A stretch of 45,375 nt of DNA from the NCBI GenBank assembly GCA_022711405.1, contig JAKLFC010000025.1, forward strand, positions 1 through 45,375, in the 5' to 3' direction. Positions 11,995 to 19,626 of the stretch are shown piece by piece. Below the pieces are notes generated by a model. The model was not told the DNA's origin and did not search any database. It saw only the letters and a program-made list of their open reading frames with translations. The DNA is from Bacteroidota bacterium (GTDB lineage: Bacteria; Bacteroidota; Bacteroidia; Bacteroidales; JAGONC01). Position numbers and translations under genes: made by a program. Position 1 is the stretch's first letter, and every line of letters starts with the position of its first letter.

Positions 11995-12026
11995 CAAAAT
12001 TAAAACTTTATTCGATTGGAAACAAT
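11995..12026 (-). promoter_or_regulatory. rpsO promoter
   Basis: In complement: TTG (12023-12025), 20 bases, then TAATTTTG (11995-12002). The predicted transcription start near 11988 gives a leader of about 40 nt. It lies in the 98-bp gap between rpsO and the barrel gene. Confidence 0.6.
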
Positions 12027-12046
12027 CAGTTACAAAAAAAAATATA

Positions 12047-13228
12047 TCAGAAGCTCCATTTAAGTCTTAGATACCAGAACTTTCCGTAATCCCCATACTC
12101 GGTGCCATCTTCACCGTAGAATAACTGAGCGATCAGCAGCAGGCTGATATTGTCGGTAAGCGAAATATCCACAGACGGACCAATAAAAATGGACATATCA
12201 CAGGGATTAAAAATGCCTGACAGATCAGCTCTTACAAGAGGGGTTACGGGGTAGGCGATCTCCCCAAAGAGGCTGTACCGTGCCCTGGTAAAGTCTTTCA
12301 CTGAAATATTCCTCAGGTCCAGCAGGGTATTTCCACCTGCTTTACCGGTGGTGCCTGAACTGTTATAAAGGGCAGAGGCATGAAGGTACAGGCCGTTTTT
12401 GAGCGTATAATCGCCATCAATGGCCGCTACCAGCTGACCCGTTGTATCGGCGAAATGCTCCGAAGAATGGAAATATGTAAATTCACCCCTGAACCCACCA
12501 CCGCTGATGTCGCCGCTCCATCCTCCGCCGATGACCAGATCGTTGACCATTTGGCCGGCCATTACCTGAAAATCATAATTCCACCGGTTAAAGCGGTACA
12601 TGGCAGCAGCTGTCAACCTCCGGTCATGGTTTATGCTGGCAGCCGCCTGTACCGAGGATGCCATTCCGGTATAGTATTCGATCTGCAATGCATCGCATCC
12701 GGGACGTTCTTCATAATCGAAATCGAAATAAGAAAAGGAGTTGAAGATGTCATTCGGAGTCCAGATGAAATTGATACCCCAGTTGATCCGTTGCCGGCCC
12801 AGGTTGAGTTCCCATTTTCCAACCGAATATTTCACATTCAGCCGGTCGAGGCTGGTCAGAAGGACATAAGAATCCGCTTCATCGATCACCATCGTCAGAT
12901 CCAGAAATCCCTGATCCCGATCCATCATTTTTACATAATCCGGATCCATGTACTGCATGAGCTCAATATAGTTCCCAAACAGAAAGCGGTTCCTCAACCC
13001 GGCTTCGACGGCCAGTCCGCTGGTTGGAAACCATTTCAGGTCCATACGGTTGTTGATCTCATTATTGAGGTACCATTCCTTTTGAACGTCTTCATAATTC
13101 ACTAGCTGAAGGTCTTTCAGATACCCGTTGAACAACCATTTGCCGGACGAGGATCCCTGTCCGTGAGTTCCCGGGGATATTCCTGTTAAAAGGGCTAACA
13201 CCAGACCTGTACAGAGGCGAATTCTCAT
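12047..13228 (-). CDS. Outer-membrane beta-barrel protein of the TetR/LolA/ABC operon
   Basis: A 393-residue predicted outer-membrane barrel. An N-terminal signal peptide (RLCTGLVLALLTG, cleavage near GTHGQG) is followed by alternating amphipathic strands and a terminal Phe (FWYLRLKWSF), the usual barrel-assembly signal. The segment LGRQRINWGINFIWTPNDIF resembles the strand-turn signature of DUF1302-type barrels, which elsewhere accompany MMPL/RND transporters and LolA-like proteins. It is the last gene of a leftward operon, 5 bp after the LolD-like ATPase gene. I infer it is the outer-membrane partner of the ABC/LolA-like route. Substrate and mechanism cannot be read from the sequence. Confidence 0.75.
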   Translation of the reverse strand: MRIRLCTGLVLALLTGISPGTHGQGSSSGKWLFNGYLKDLQLVNYEDVQKEWYLNNEINNRMDLKWFPTSGLAVEAGLRNRFLFGNYIELMQYMDPDYVKMMDRDQGFLDLTMVIDEADSYVLLTSLDRLNVKYSVGKWELNLGRQRINWGINFIWTPNDIFNSFSYFDFDYEERPGCDALQIEYYTGMASSVQAAASINHDRRLTAAAMYRFNRWNYDFQVMAGQMVNDLVIGGGWSGDISGGGFRGEFTYFHSSEHFADTTGQLVAAIDGDYTLKNGLYLHASALYNSSGTTGKAGGNTLLDLRNISVKDFTRARYSLFGEIAYPVTPLVRADLSGIFNPCDMSIFIGPSVDISLTDNISLLLIAQLFYGEDGTEYGDYGKFWYLRLKWSF

Positions 13229-13233
13229 GCCGT

Positions 13234-13929
13234 TCAGTTATGCGGATGCTGTTCGATGTCGCTTTTCACTTTTCCATCTTCGATGGTGACTACCCGGTGA
13301 GCCTTTTGTACTACACGGGCGTCATGGGTCGAAAAAATAAATGTCATACTCTCCTCATGGTTAAGATGTTCCATGATATCCAGCAGGTTCTCGGTAGATT
13401 TGGTGTCGAGGTTTGCGGTGGGTTCGTCGGCGAGGATGAACCTGGGTTTGGATGCAAGCGCCCGTGCCACCGCCACCCTTTGTTGCTCACCTCCCGACAG
13501 TTCACCGGGACGTTTATGGATCTTGTCGGCCAGACCGACCTGGGTCAGCAGTTCGATCGCACGTTGCTGCCGCTGCTGTTTTGGTTTGTCCTGCAAAAGC
13601 ATTATGAATTCGACATTCTCGAGGGCCGTCAGCACAGGGATCAGGTTGTATGACTGGAAAACAAAACCAATGTTATTCAAACGAAAATCAATGAGTTGTG
13701 ATGAGGAAAGTCTCGACAGGTTCGTGCCTCCAATGATGATTTCTCCTGTTGTGGGCATGTCAAGTCCTCCGATCAGGTTCAACAGAGTCGTTTTCCCGGA
13801 ACCCGATGGTCCTACAACTGCTGTGAATTCAGCCTCCGCAAAATCAAGCGTCACATCATTTACGGCATGAACCTTTACCATGGAGGAATTATATATTTTA
13901 TTCACATCCTTTAATTCAAGTACCTTCAT
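13234..13929 (-). CDS. LolD/MacB-type ABC transporter ATPase
   Basis: A 231-residue cytoplasmic nucleotide-binding subunit. Walker A is GPSGSGKT (residues 40-47), the Q-loop lies in VFQSYNLIPVLTALENV, the ABC signature is LSGGEQQ (144-150), Walker B is FILADEPT, the D-loop is ANLDT, and the H-loop is FSTHD. The VFQSYNLIPVLTALENV form and the short length are typical of the LolD/MacB/FtsE class, which drives mechanotransmission through FtsX-type permeases rather than conventional import. The gene sits between two FtsX-type permease genes and a barrel gene, 23 bp and 5 bp away. It is probably the ATPase for both permeases. Confidence 0.92.
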   Translation of the reverse strand: MKVLELKDVNKIYNSSMVKVHAVNDVTLDFAEAEFTAVVGPSGSGKTTLLNLIGGLDMPTTGEIIIGGTNLSRLSSSQLIDFRLNNIGFVFQSYNLIPVLTALENVEFIMLLQDKPKQQRQQRAIELLTQVGLADKIHKRPGELSGGEQQRVAVARALASKPRFILADEPTANLDTKSTENLLDIMEHLNHEESMTFIFSTHDARVVQKAHRVVTIEDGKVKSDIEQHPHN

Positions 13930-13952
13930 GACTTGCTTATTTTATGATTGTT

Positions 13953-15377
13953 TTATACGGTCCTTAATGCTTCCACCGGATTTAGCTTCAGGGCTTTGCG
14001 CGCTGGCCAGATCGATGAAATGATGGCCGTGATGATGACCATCACAGTGGTAAAAAGTAAGAATTCAATAGTCATGACCGGGTATACCCTTGCGGCAAAT
14101 CCGATGGCCTCAAATCCTTCACCCCAGCCTGCAAAACGAATTCCTGTCTTTCCAAGGGCTTCTGTAATGGCCCATCCTGCAAGCATGCCGGCTGCCGCTC
14201 CGATAAAAGTCAGGAATATCGTTTCCATCATAATCATTTTGAAGATCCTCCTGCGGTTCATGCCTATTGCCATGAGCATACCCAGCTCTTTGGTCCGTTC
14301 AAGAATTGCCATCAGCATCGTATTGATAATACCAAAGGCAAGTGCCAGCAAAATGATGCCTACGAAAATGAAATAATACACGATCATAAAATCATTCATC
14401 ATGGCTGCATCCGGAGCCAGCTCCTTCCAGGTGCTGACTGAATTATCGCCGGAAATGCGACTCAGTTTTTCTTTTACATCGTCAACGTCATCTATGCTGT
14501 TGAGTAAGATGGCCATTTCATGTATGAGGATCGTATTGCCTCCATATAATTTTGCGAGTTCCGGAGCATTTACAAAAACTGTGGCCTGGTCAAAACCTGT
14601 GTTTGTTGTCTTAAAGATTCCGCAGACCCGGAAAATGCCCTGGATCGGGGTTCCCTCCTGATCGGAAATGGTGATCTGTACTTTGTTCCGGATCCTGTAA
14701 TCAAGAGCTTTGTTTGTAATCAGCAAACCAAACCGGTCAAGTTCCTTTTTACTGAATTCTTTTCTTAGGGCTTCCCTGAAGTCCCCGGGCGACCTGAATC
14801 GGATATTCTTAAGCGTCTCAAGCTTTGTCAGAACCGTTTCCGGAACTTTTTCCACCCGCAATTCTCCGAGGATACTGTCAGTGACAAAATATTGCTTCAG
14901 CTTCAGTATTTCGGCAGTTTTATCACTGATCAGTATGTCGCCTGGATGTTCTGCATCAATGTATCTTCCACCGGCCTGTACAATTTTCTTATGGATCCCG
15001 GTCACCTGTTTTTCTTTTTCAGGATCCACACCGTAGATCATCACCCCGGCATTTGCCCACGGAGTATTCGCCATGGCAACGATCTTCGACCTTTGTACCC
15101 AGCCGGATAAACCCTGCAGGGAATCAATACTCCGTATAATCTTATCGGGATTGCTAACTGTAAGATCGATTTCTTCGTTTTTGATGTACTCCTGGTCATG
15201 GATCTGAATATGCGAAACTTCATTATATATCGCATCGTTCACGCGTTGCCTGGTCCAGCCTTCCATGATGCCGATTAGAAGTACCCCTGAAATGATGCCG
15301 AGGGTCACTGCCACGATGACAACCAGGCTTCTTTTTTTGTTCCGCCAGACATTCTTCCATGCGAGGGATAAAATCAT
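13953..15377 (-). CDS. FtsX/LolC-type ABC permease (second)
   Basis: A 474-residue inner-membrane permease. It starts MILSLAWKNVWRNKKRS, with a cytoplasmic amphipathic helix then TM1 (about residues 18-38). A large periplasmic domain (about 40-350) follows, then three TM helices in the FtsX domain (from FIFVGIILLALAFGIINTML to the end). The segment ERTKELGMLMAIGMNRRRIF is the coupling-helix region of MacB/LolC/LolE permeases. An in-frame extension upstream to 15632 exists, but it overlaps the preceding permease gene in another frame and spoils the conserved N terminus, so the ATG at 15377 is preferred. It lies 14 bp after the first permease gene. Confidence 0.9.
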   Translation of the reverse strand: MILSLAWKNVWRNKKRSLVVIVAVTLGIISGVLLIGIMEGWTRQRVNDAIYNEVSHIQIHDQEYIKNEEIDLTVSNPDKIIRSIDSLQGLSGWVQRSKIVAMANTPWANAGVMIYGVDPEKEKQVTGIHKKIVQAGGRYIDAEHPGDILISDKTAEILKLKQYFVTDSILGELRVEKVPETVLTKLETLKNIRFRSPGDFREALRKEFSKKELDRFGLLITNKALDYRIRNKVQITISDQEGTPIQGIFRVCGIFKTTNTGFDQATVFVNAPELAKLYGGNTILIHEMAILLNSIDDVDDVKEKLSRISGDNSVSTWKELAPDAAMMNDFMIVYYFIFVGIILLALAFGIINTMLMAILERTKELGMLMAIGMNRRRIFKMIMMETIFLTFIGAAAGMLAGWAITEALGKTGIRFAGWGEGFEAIGFAARVYPVMTIEFLLFTTVMVIITAIISSIWPARKALKLNPVEALRTV

Positions 15378-15391
15378 AGCATTTTGTTTTT

Positions 15392-16813
15392 TCAGCCTTT
15401 TAAAGCCTCCATTTCTTTGAGTTGACCTATCTTTCGGATAGGATAGATCATTGTCAGCAATATCATAAATGCAACAATGACAGCCTGCCAGTAAAAATAG
15501 GGGCCGAACCATGCAGTGGGCATTACAGCTTCCCATCCCCAGTCCTCCATCATGGTTGCCAGATCTCCCTTCAGCACAATGGGATAAAAATAGAAGTACA
15601 GAATCAGCGGTACACTCGCCAATAACCCGCATACCAGTCCAATTGCTCCCAGCAACATCATTTCCAGTGTGATAATCCTTTTCAGTTTCCTTTTCTGCAT
15701 GCCTATCGCCACAAGGACACCGAATTCACGTTTTCTTTCGGAAACCATCATCAGTACCGTCCCAAATATCCCAAAGAATATGATCAGGTAAAGAAGCCCG
15801 AGCATGGCGATCCCTGTCTGGCTGTCACCCTGGATTTGCTGGTACAGGATGGGATTAAGCTCATACCAGGTCCTGACTGTGGTGTTGCTGTCGGGCAGGA
15901 GGGAACTAATGTTGGATTTAGCTGTTTTTATGGTCCGGTTTGATTTATCCGTAAGGTTTACAACAAGCGATGTTATTTTTCCTTCCGCATCAAAGAATTC
16001 TTGGGCTGAAGGCAGTGTCATGATAATCAATTTGTTGTCTATTTCGGGAGACGGCATTTTTATGATACCCCGAACCGGGAATATCCCGTTCGCTGAAACA
16101 CCGTGGTACCCCTGCCCCATCAGAATGACCGAATCTCCGGCGGCGACCTTAAGATAACCGGCAAGCCTGTCGGACACGAGGATCCCCTGGTCATCGTTTG
16201 CCAGATATCCATTCGATACTCCGGAGCATGAAAGGATCTCCGGCATATACCGGATATTATCTTCACTGGCAAGCCCCAGTTCAAGCTCAAGCCTTCCGGA
16301 GGATGTATACGATCGCCCCAGATTCCGTACAACCTTATCCATCACAACATCCGGAAACCTACCTGTATCTTTCATCCGTTTGACGGCTTCATCGGTGATC
16401 CTGTATTTTACCAGCTTGCTTTCAGGATCCGAAAAGTTCTTTTCTTTTACCGGATCGATGGCCACTATTGCCACTCCTTTTGTCTGCGTTCCGCTGGAGG
16501 CAAGCGTAAAGGATTCAAGGTGAGGAGTAACCGACACGACCTTATCCGCGTTCAGAATGGTTAAAGCGAATGGATCATTATAGTCGAATGAATTATCAAT
16601 GAATGGATTATCCTGGTATTTAGCGTGTTGTATCTGCAGGTAACCCGTAAACGATTCGATAAAATTATTGATCATGTGATCATAGGAGCCGAGCTGATAC
16701 GATCGCATGATCACAGCAAAGAAAACAGCGAAGAAAACAGATGCAGATGTAATAAGTGTGCGGCGCTTATTCCTCCAGAGATTTCTCCATGCTATTTTAA
16801 ATTCCTCTTTCAT
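15392..16813 (-). CDS. FtsX/LolC-type ABC permease (first)
   Basis: A 473-residue inner-membrane permease, paralogous to the next gene and of almost identical length. The N terminus EFKIAWRNLWRNKRRTLIT leads into TM1. It is followed by a large extracytoplasmic domain (about 45-335) and the C-terminal FtsX module with three TM helices and the coupling segment ERKREFGVLVAIGMQKRKLK. Two distinct permeases with one ATPase mimic LolC/LolE plus LolD, which extract lipoproteins from the inner membrane. The gene lies 18 bp after the LolA-like gene. I infer a heterodimeric lipid or lipoprotein extractor. Confidence 0.9.
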   Translation of the reverse strand: MKEEFKIAWRNLWRNKRRTLITSASVFFAVFFAVIMRSYQLGSYDHMINNFIESFTGYLQIQHAKYQDNPFIDNSFDYNDPFALTILNADKVVSVTPHLESFTLASSGTQTKGVAIVAIDPVKEKNFSDPESKLVKYRITDEAVKRMKDTGRFPDVVMDKVVRNLGRSYTSSGRLELELGLASEDNIRYMPEILSCSGVSNGYLANDDQGILVSDRLAGYLKVAAGDSVILMGQGYHGVSANGIFPVRGIIKMPSPEIDNKLIIMTLPSAQEFFDAEGKITSLVVNLTDKSNRTIKTAKSNISSLLPDSNTTVRTWYELNPILYQQIQGDSQTGIAMLGLLYLIIFFGIFGTVLMMVSERKREFGVLVAIGMQKRKLKRIITLEMMLLGAIGLVCGLLASVPLILYFYFYPIVLKGDLATMMEDWGWEAVMPTAWFGPYFYWQAVIVAFMILLTMIYPIRKIGQLKEMEALKG

Positions 16814-16831
16814 GCCATTTGTTATTTGAAG

Positions 16832-17602
16832 TTAGCGAACCGTTTTCATATTCTGCTGTGAGAAGAATTCTTCCGTGATCTGAATATTGAACCGGGTATC
16901 TATCATTTCAAGGCGGGTTTCATGACCTTCTTTTTCCGTATCCCGCGGTATCATGACCATTTTTGAGGGTAACATGCGATCGCCCATCAGCTTTATATCA
17001 CTGGCGGTCATAGAATTAGTCAGGACCTGGTCCTCATCATAATATTCAGATTTAAGCTCATAGTACTCTTTTTTGGAGATCCATACCAGGATTTTCCCCC
17101 ACACCACGGCTGCTTCCTGTTTCGGGATCAGCTCAATGATATAGCAATCGTATCCATCGATCACTTCGTTGCCAGTGATGTGATGTTCGTAATCATCGAC
17201 CATGGAATTCATTTTTACAAGGTCGTCATTGGTAAAGTCGGATCCCATCCACGATTGCCCCATCATGGATGGAGGGATTTTTATCATTCTATTGATGGAA
17301 GGCATCCAGTTCCACATATCGTTGTGCCTTTTTAAAAATACCTGGCCGGCGTCTTTGGCAGGAGAGGTGATGTAGATCATTGAAAAATCGTTACCCAGCG
17401 ACCATGCTTTCATGGTCACTTCACGTGACCAGCCGGGTCTGACGATGCTCATTTTCATCGTCCCCTGACTGGATGATCCATTGACCTTATCCTGGGCCCG
17501 TTTCACGATCTCGGTTGGCGTCAGGGTTTGTGCGCTGGCTATGTCGACGAACGACAGTAGTATACAAGAGAGACAAAATTGGGCGAGGAATTTAGTTTTC
17601 AT
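16832..17602 (-). CDS. LolA-like outer-membrane lipoprotein-sorting protein
   Basis: A 256-residue periplasmic protein of the COG2834 type ('outer membrane lipoprotein-sorting protein'). The signal peptide from MKTKFLAQFCLSC runs to about DIASAQ. The mature part carries the family hallmark regions: TMKMSIVRPGWSREVTM, SPAKDAGQVFLKR, MWNWMPSINRMIKIPPSMM and SWMGSDFTNDDLV. These form a half-open beta-barrel that in LolA/LolB shields acyl chains. It is distinct from housekeeping LolA and usually accompanies ABC or MMPL exporters with DUF1302-like barrels. The start codon (17602, or ATG 17605 just before it) overlaps the end of the TetR gene by 11-14 bp, indicating translational coupling. Confidence 0.88.
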   Translation of the reverse strand: MKTKFLAQFCLSCILLSFVDIASAQTLTPTEIVKRAQDKVNGSSSQGTMKMSIVRPGWSREVTMKAWSLGNDFSMIYITSPAKDAGQVFLKRHNDMWNWMPSINRMIKIPPSMMGQSWMGSDFTNDDLVKMNSMVDDYEHHITGNEVIDGYDCYIIELIPKQEAAVVWGKILVWISKKEYYELKSEYYDEDQVLTNSMTASDIKLMGDRMLPSKMVMIPRDTEKEGHETRLEMIDTRFNIQITEEFFSQQNMKTVR

Positions 17603-18191
17603 CATCTTTACTATTGATTTGGCTGAACTTTTCGATGATAAGATGCTTAATTTTATCCACGGGAAAATGATCCGGATCGATGACGTAGTTAAATGCGATC
17701 CCATCGAGGACGGCTGCGAAAAAGATGGCCTCCGATACCGGATCCCGGAGGCCTTTTTTCTCAAAATAGCGGATCTGTGCTGTTACAAGCCGGGGAACCA
17801 TATTTGCAAATCCCTCATGCACAAGTTGATGGACCGACGCTTGCATAATGAGCGAAAAGTAGAGTTTCCAGTACCTGATGTTTCCCTGGAGAATCTCGAA
17901 AATAGTGTTGATCATGTACTGAAATTCCATTTCGGTAAGGATGCCATCCCTGTCCTGGTCAAAGGTAGTGGCCAGATCCTGTATGCCCTTATCAATGATT
18001 TCCCTGATCAGTTCTTCTTTGCTTTGGAAGTAGTTGTACAGTAATCCTTTCGAGATCCCTGCCTTTTTCGCGATCTTGCTGATGGATGTCGGGTAATATC
18101 CTTCATTGGCAAACAGCTCCAGTGCTGATTCCATGATCTGCGCCTTGCGGATCTCCCTGATCTCCTCCCATTGTTTTTCTGTTCTTGGCAT
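17592..18191 (-). CDS. TetR/AcrR-family transcriptional regulator
   Basis: A 199-residue regulator. The N-terminal helix-turn-helix (about residues 15-60) reads IMESALELFANEGYYPTSIS, then KIAKKAGISKGLLYNYFQSK, followed by the usual EELIREII helix. The C-terminal two-thirds is helical ligand-binding type. I chose MPRTEKQWEEI at 18191; extending to 18242 adds residues from a GC-rich repeat region and no family homology. It is the first gene of the operon, overlapping the LolA-like gene. A palindrome, TGACTGAACGGACGGTCA (18372-18389), lies over the likely transcription start. That suggests autoregulation together with the downstream transport genes in response to a small hydrophobic ligand. Confidence 0.9.
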   Translation of the reverse strand: MPRTEKQWEEIREIRKAQIMESALELFANEGYYPTSISKIAKKAGISKGLLYNYFQSKEELIREIIDKGIQDLATTFDQDRDGILTEMEFQYMINTIFEILQGNIRYWKLYFSLIMQASVHQLVHEGFANMVPRLVTAQIRYFEKKGLRDPVSEAIFFAAVLDGIAFNYVIDPDHFPVDKIKHLIIEKFSQINSKDDEN

Positions 18192-18286
18192 AGGAATGAA
18201 TTTAGACTGACTGTTTAATAGTAATGACCCCGCCCCCTTCACCCCCTCCCCTGCAGGGGAGGGGGACAGGGGGAGAGGTCATCAAG

Positions 18287-18352
18287 GGTAAATTCCCCGG
18301 TGCTTGCGCCGGAATTAGGGTCCAGGGCTTTCCCTGGGATGCATACCATTGA
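18287..18352. repeat. Structured interspersed repeat, copy A (in the TetR leader)
   Basis: About 66 bp nearly identical to 19560-19626 (shared GTAAATTCCCCGGTGCTTGC, GGAATTAGGGTCCAGGGCTT, CATACCA). It can form two hairpins (AATTCCGG/CCGG-type and CCAGGG/CCCTGG). It is preceded by a G/C-rich palindrome CCCCTCCCCTGCAGGGGAGG near 18243-18262. It lies between the TetR promoter and the TetR start codon, within the 381-bp stretch 18192-18572 that has no gene. Confidence 0.85.
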
Positions 18353-18371
18353 TCCAATATAAAAAAAATTA

Positions 18372-18389
18372 TGACTGAACGGACGGTCA
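18372..18389. promoter_or_regulatory. Putative TetR operator
   Basis: TGACTGAACGGACGGTCA is an imperfect dyad with 6 of 9 base pairs matching, including the outer TGAC/GTCA arms. Its size and form suit a TetR-family dimer. It abuts the -7 box (18388-18395) of the only good promoter upstream of the TetR operon, so a bound repressor would block initiation. Confidence 0.55.
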
Positions 18390-18418
18390 AAATTAGTGCA
18401 TAAAAATTCAAAAATCAA
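18388..18418 (-). promoter_or_regulatory. Promoter of the TetR/LolA/ABC/barrel operon
   Basis: In complement: TTG (18416-18418), 20 bases, then TAATTTTG (18388-18395). Transcription would begin near 18381, giving a leader of about 190 nt that contains repeat copy A. Confidence 0.6.
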
Positions 18419-18521
18419 CTTAAAGCGGAAATAAATTTTCTGGGATTACGCTTTGCTGTTATTCGTGGTCATTTGCCCGGTGCTGTTCGCCTCGCTTGAC
18501 ACCTGTTACAATGTCAAACTA

Positions 18522-18563
18522 CTGACCGCCGACCGCCGACCGCTGACTGCTGACTGCTGACTG
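18522..18563. repeat. Heptamer tandem repeat (CYGACYG)6
   Basis: Six seven-base units in a row: CTGACCG, CCGACCG, CCGACCG, then three CTGACTG. It ends 10 bp before the 3' end of uspA (stop at 18573). It is one of several period-7 arrays in this window with unrelated unit sequences. Confidence 0.85.
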
Positions 18564-18572
18564 TTATCCGGT

Positions 18573-19415
18573 TTAAAGCCCCAGTATCTGGTAACTGAAC
18601 TTCCTGGGATTGATGCACATCACCGGTATCTGGGAGTTGTTGAAGATCATTTCCTCATCATAGGTACCCAGGAGGAACTTGGAAAAGCTGGCATCAGGAT
18701 TTGTCATGATCAGGATCATATCCGCATCCAGGGATGTAGCGTAATTAATGACCGCCCCTGAGAAGCCGGTACTTTTTTCAGAGATCATGTAGGTGTGTTT
18801 CACTTTGTTTTTCCTGAAATACTCGTCCATGAGCTTGGCTGCTTCAACAACACTTTCATCGCTGGTGCTGGTCTGGAACAGATGGATGGTGGCACCGAAC
18901 TGGCGTGCAATGAAGACGGCCCATTTGGTCTTTTCCCAGGGACCGGCATCGCTGGTAATGGGGAGAACGATATTTTTGAACCCCTTTCGAGGGGGGCGTT
19001 TCTGTACGACGATCACAGGTACCGACGAACTGGTGATCACCTTGATGGCGAAGCTGCCGGTGAGTTTCTGCATGCCTACTTTACCATGGGTTCCCAGGTA
19101 GATCAATGCGGCCCCAATGTCCTGAGCCACTTCGCTGATGGTCGTGAAAATACTTCCCTCCAATGCTTTGGTTTCCACTTCAAGCTTGTATTTTGTCCGC
19201 ACCTCGGCTGCCTTTGCTTCCAATTTGTCATTGATGGCACCTATTCCCAGGTTGACCTTGTTCAGGTAAGCCCAGGTGTCCTTATTGATCACATGCAGCA
19301 GGTAAAGGCGGTATTTAAGGATCTTCGCATTTTCAGCGGCCTGGTTGATCGCATTATCACAGATTTCAGAAAAATCCGTTGGAACCAGAATAACATCGTT
19401 CATCTCGTTTTTCAT
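18573..19415 (-). CDS. Tandem universal stress protein (UspA family)
   Basis: A 280-residue cytoplasmic protein with two Usp domains. Domain 1 (about 5-145) starts DVILVPTDFSEICDNAI and contains GTHGKVGMQKLTGSFA, matching the G-2x-G-9x-G(S/T) nucleotide-binding motif. Domain 2 (about 148-275) starts KNIVLPITSDAGPWEK, lacks the full glycine motif and ends with a QIPVMCINPR strand. Such Bacteroidetes tandem Usps are probably ATP-binding stress modulators; the precise role is unknown. Its start is followed upstream by a TATTTTTG box (complement of 19444-19451). The gene is bracketed by two near-identical structured repeats (18287-18352 and 19560-19626). Confidence 0.9.
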   Translation of the reverse strand: MKNEMNDVILVPTDFSEICDNAINQAAENAKILKYRLYLLHVINKDTWAYLNKVNLGIGAINDKLEAKAAEVRTKYKLEVETKALEGSIFTTISEVAQDIGAALIYLGTHGKVGMQKLTGSFAIKVITSSSVPVIVVQKRPPRKGFKNIVLPITSDAGPWEKTKWAVFIARQFGATIHLFQTSTSDESVVEAAKLMDEYFRKNKVKHTYMISEKSTGFSGAVINYATSLDADMILIMTNPDASFSKFLLGTYDEEMIFNNSQIPVMCINPRKFSYQILGL

Positions 19416-19559
19416 GGGGATGTAGTTTGCTTTGAATCGACTCCAAAAATAAAAAAAAATTCAGGATCGAGGGGGAGAATAATTTAATTTATTTCGGGAA
19501 GATTATTTAATAATTGACCTCTCCCCCGGCCCCTCCACTTAAGGGGAGGGGTCATACGG

Positions 19560-19626
19560 GGTAAATTCCCCGGTGCTTGCGCCGGAATTAGGGTCCAGGG
19601 CTTGCCCTGGGGTTCATACCAGTGAT
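19560..19626. repeat. Structured interspersed repeat, copy B (3' of mscS)
   Basis: About 67 bp in the same orientation as 18287-18352 and nearly identical. In the mscS transcript it would fold into CCAGGG-CAAG-CCCTGG and a second GC-rich hairpin, with no U run, so it is not a standard terminator. It begins directly after the mscS stop codon. The adjoining 19516-19550 segment (CTCTCCCCC...GGGGAGGGG) parallels the GC-rich flank of copy A. Confidence 0.85.

Noticed and set aside
15378..15632. N-terminal extension of the second permease
   Set aside because: It overlaps the end of the first permease in another frame and lacks permease-like sequence; the conserved start MILSLAWKNVWRN lies at 15377.
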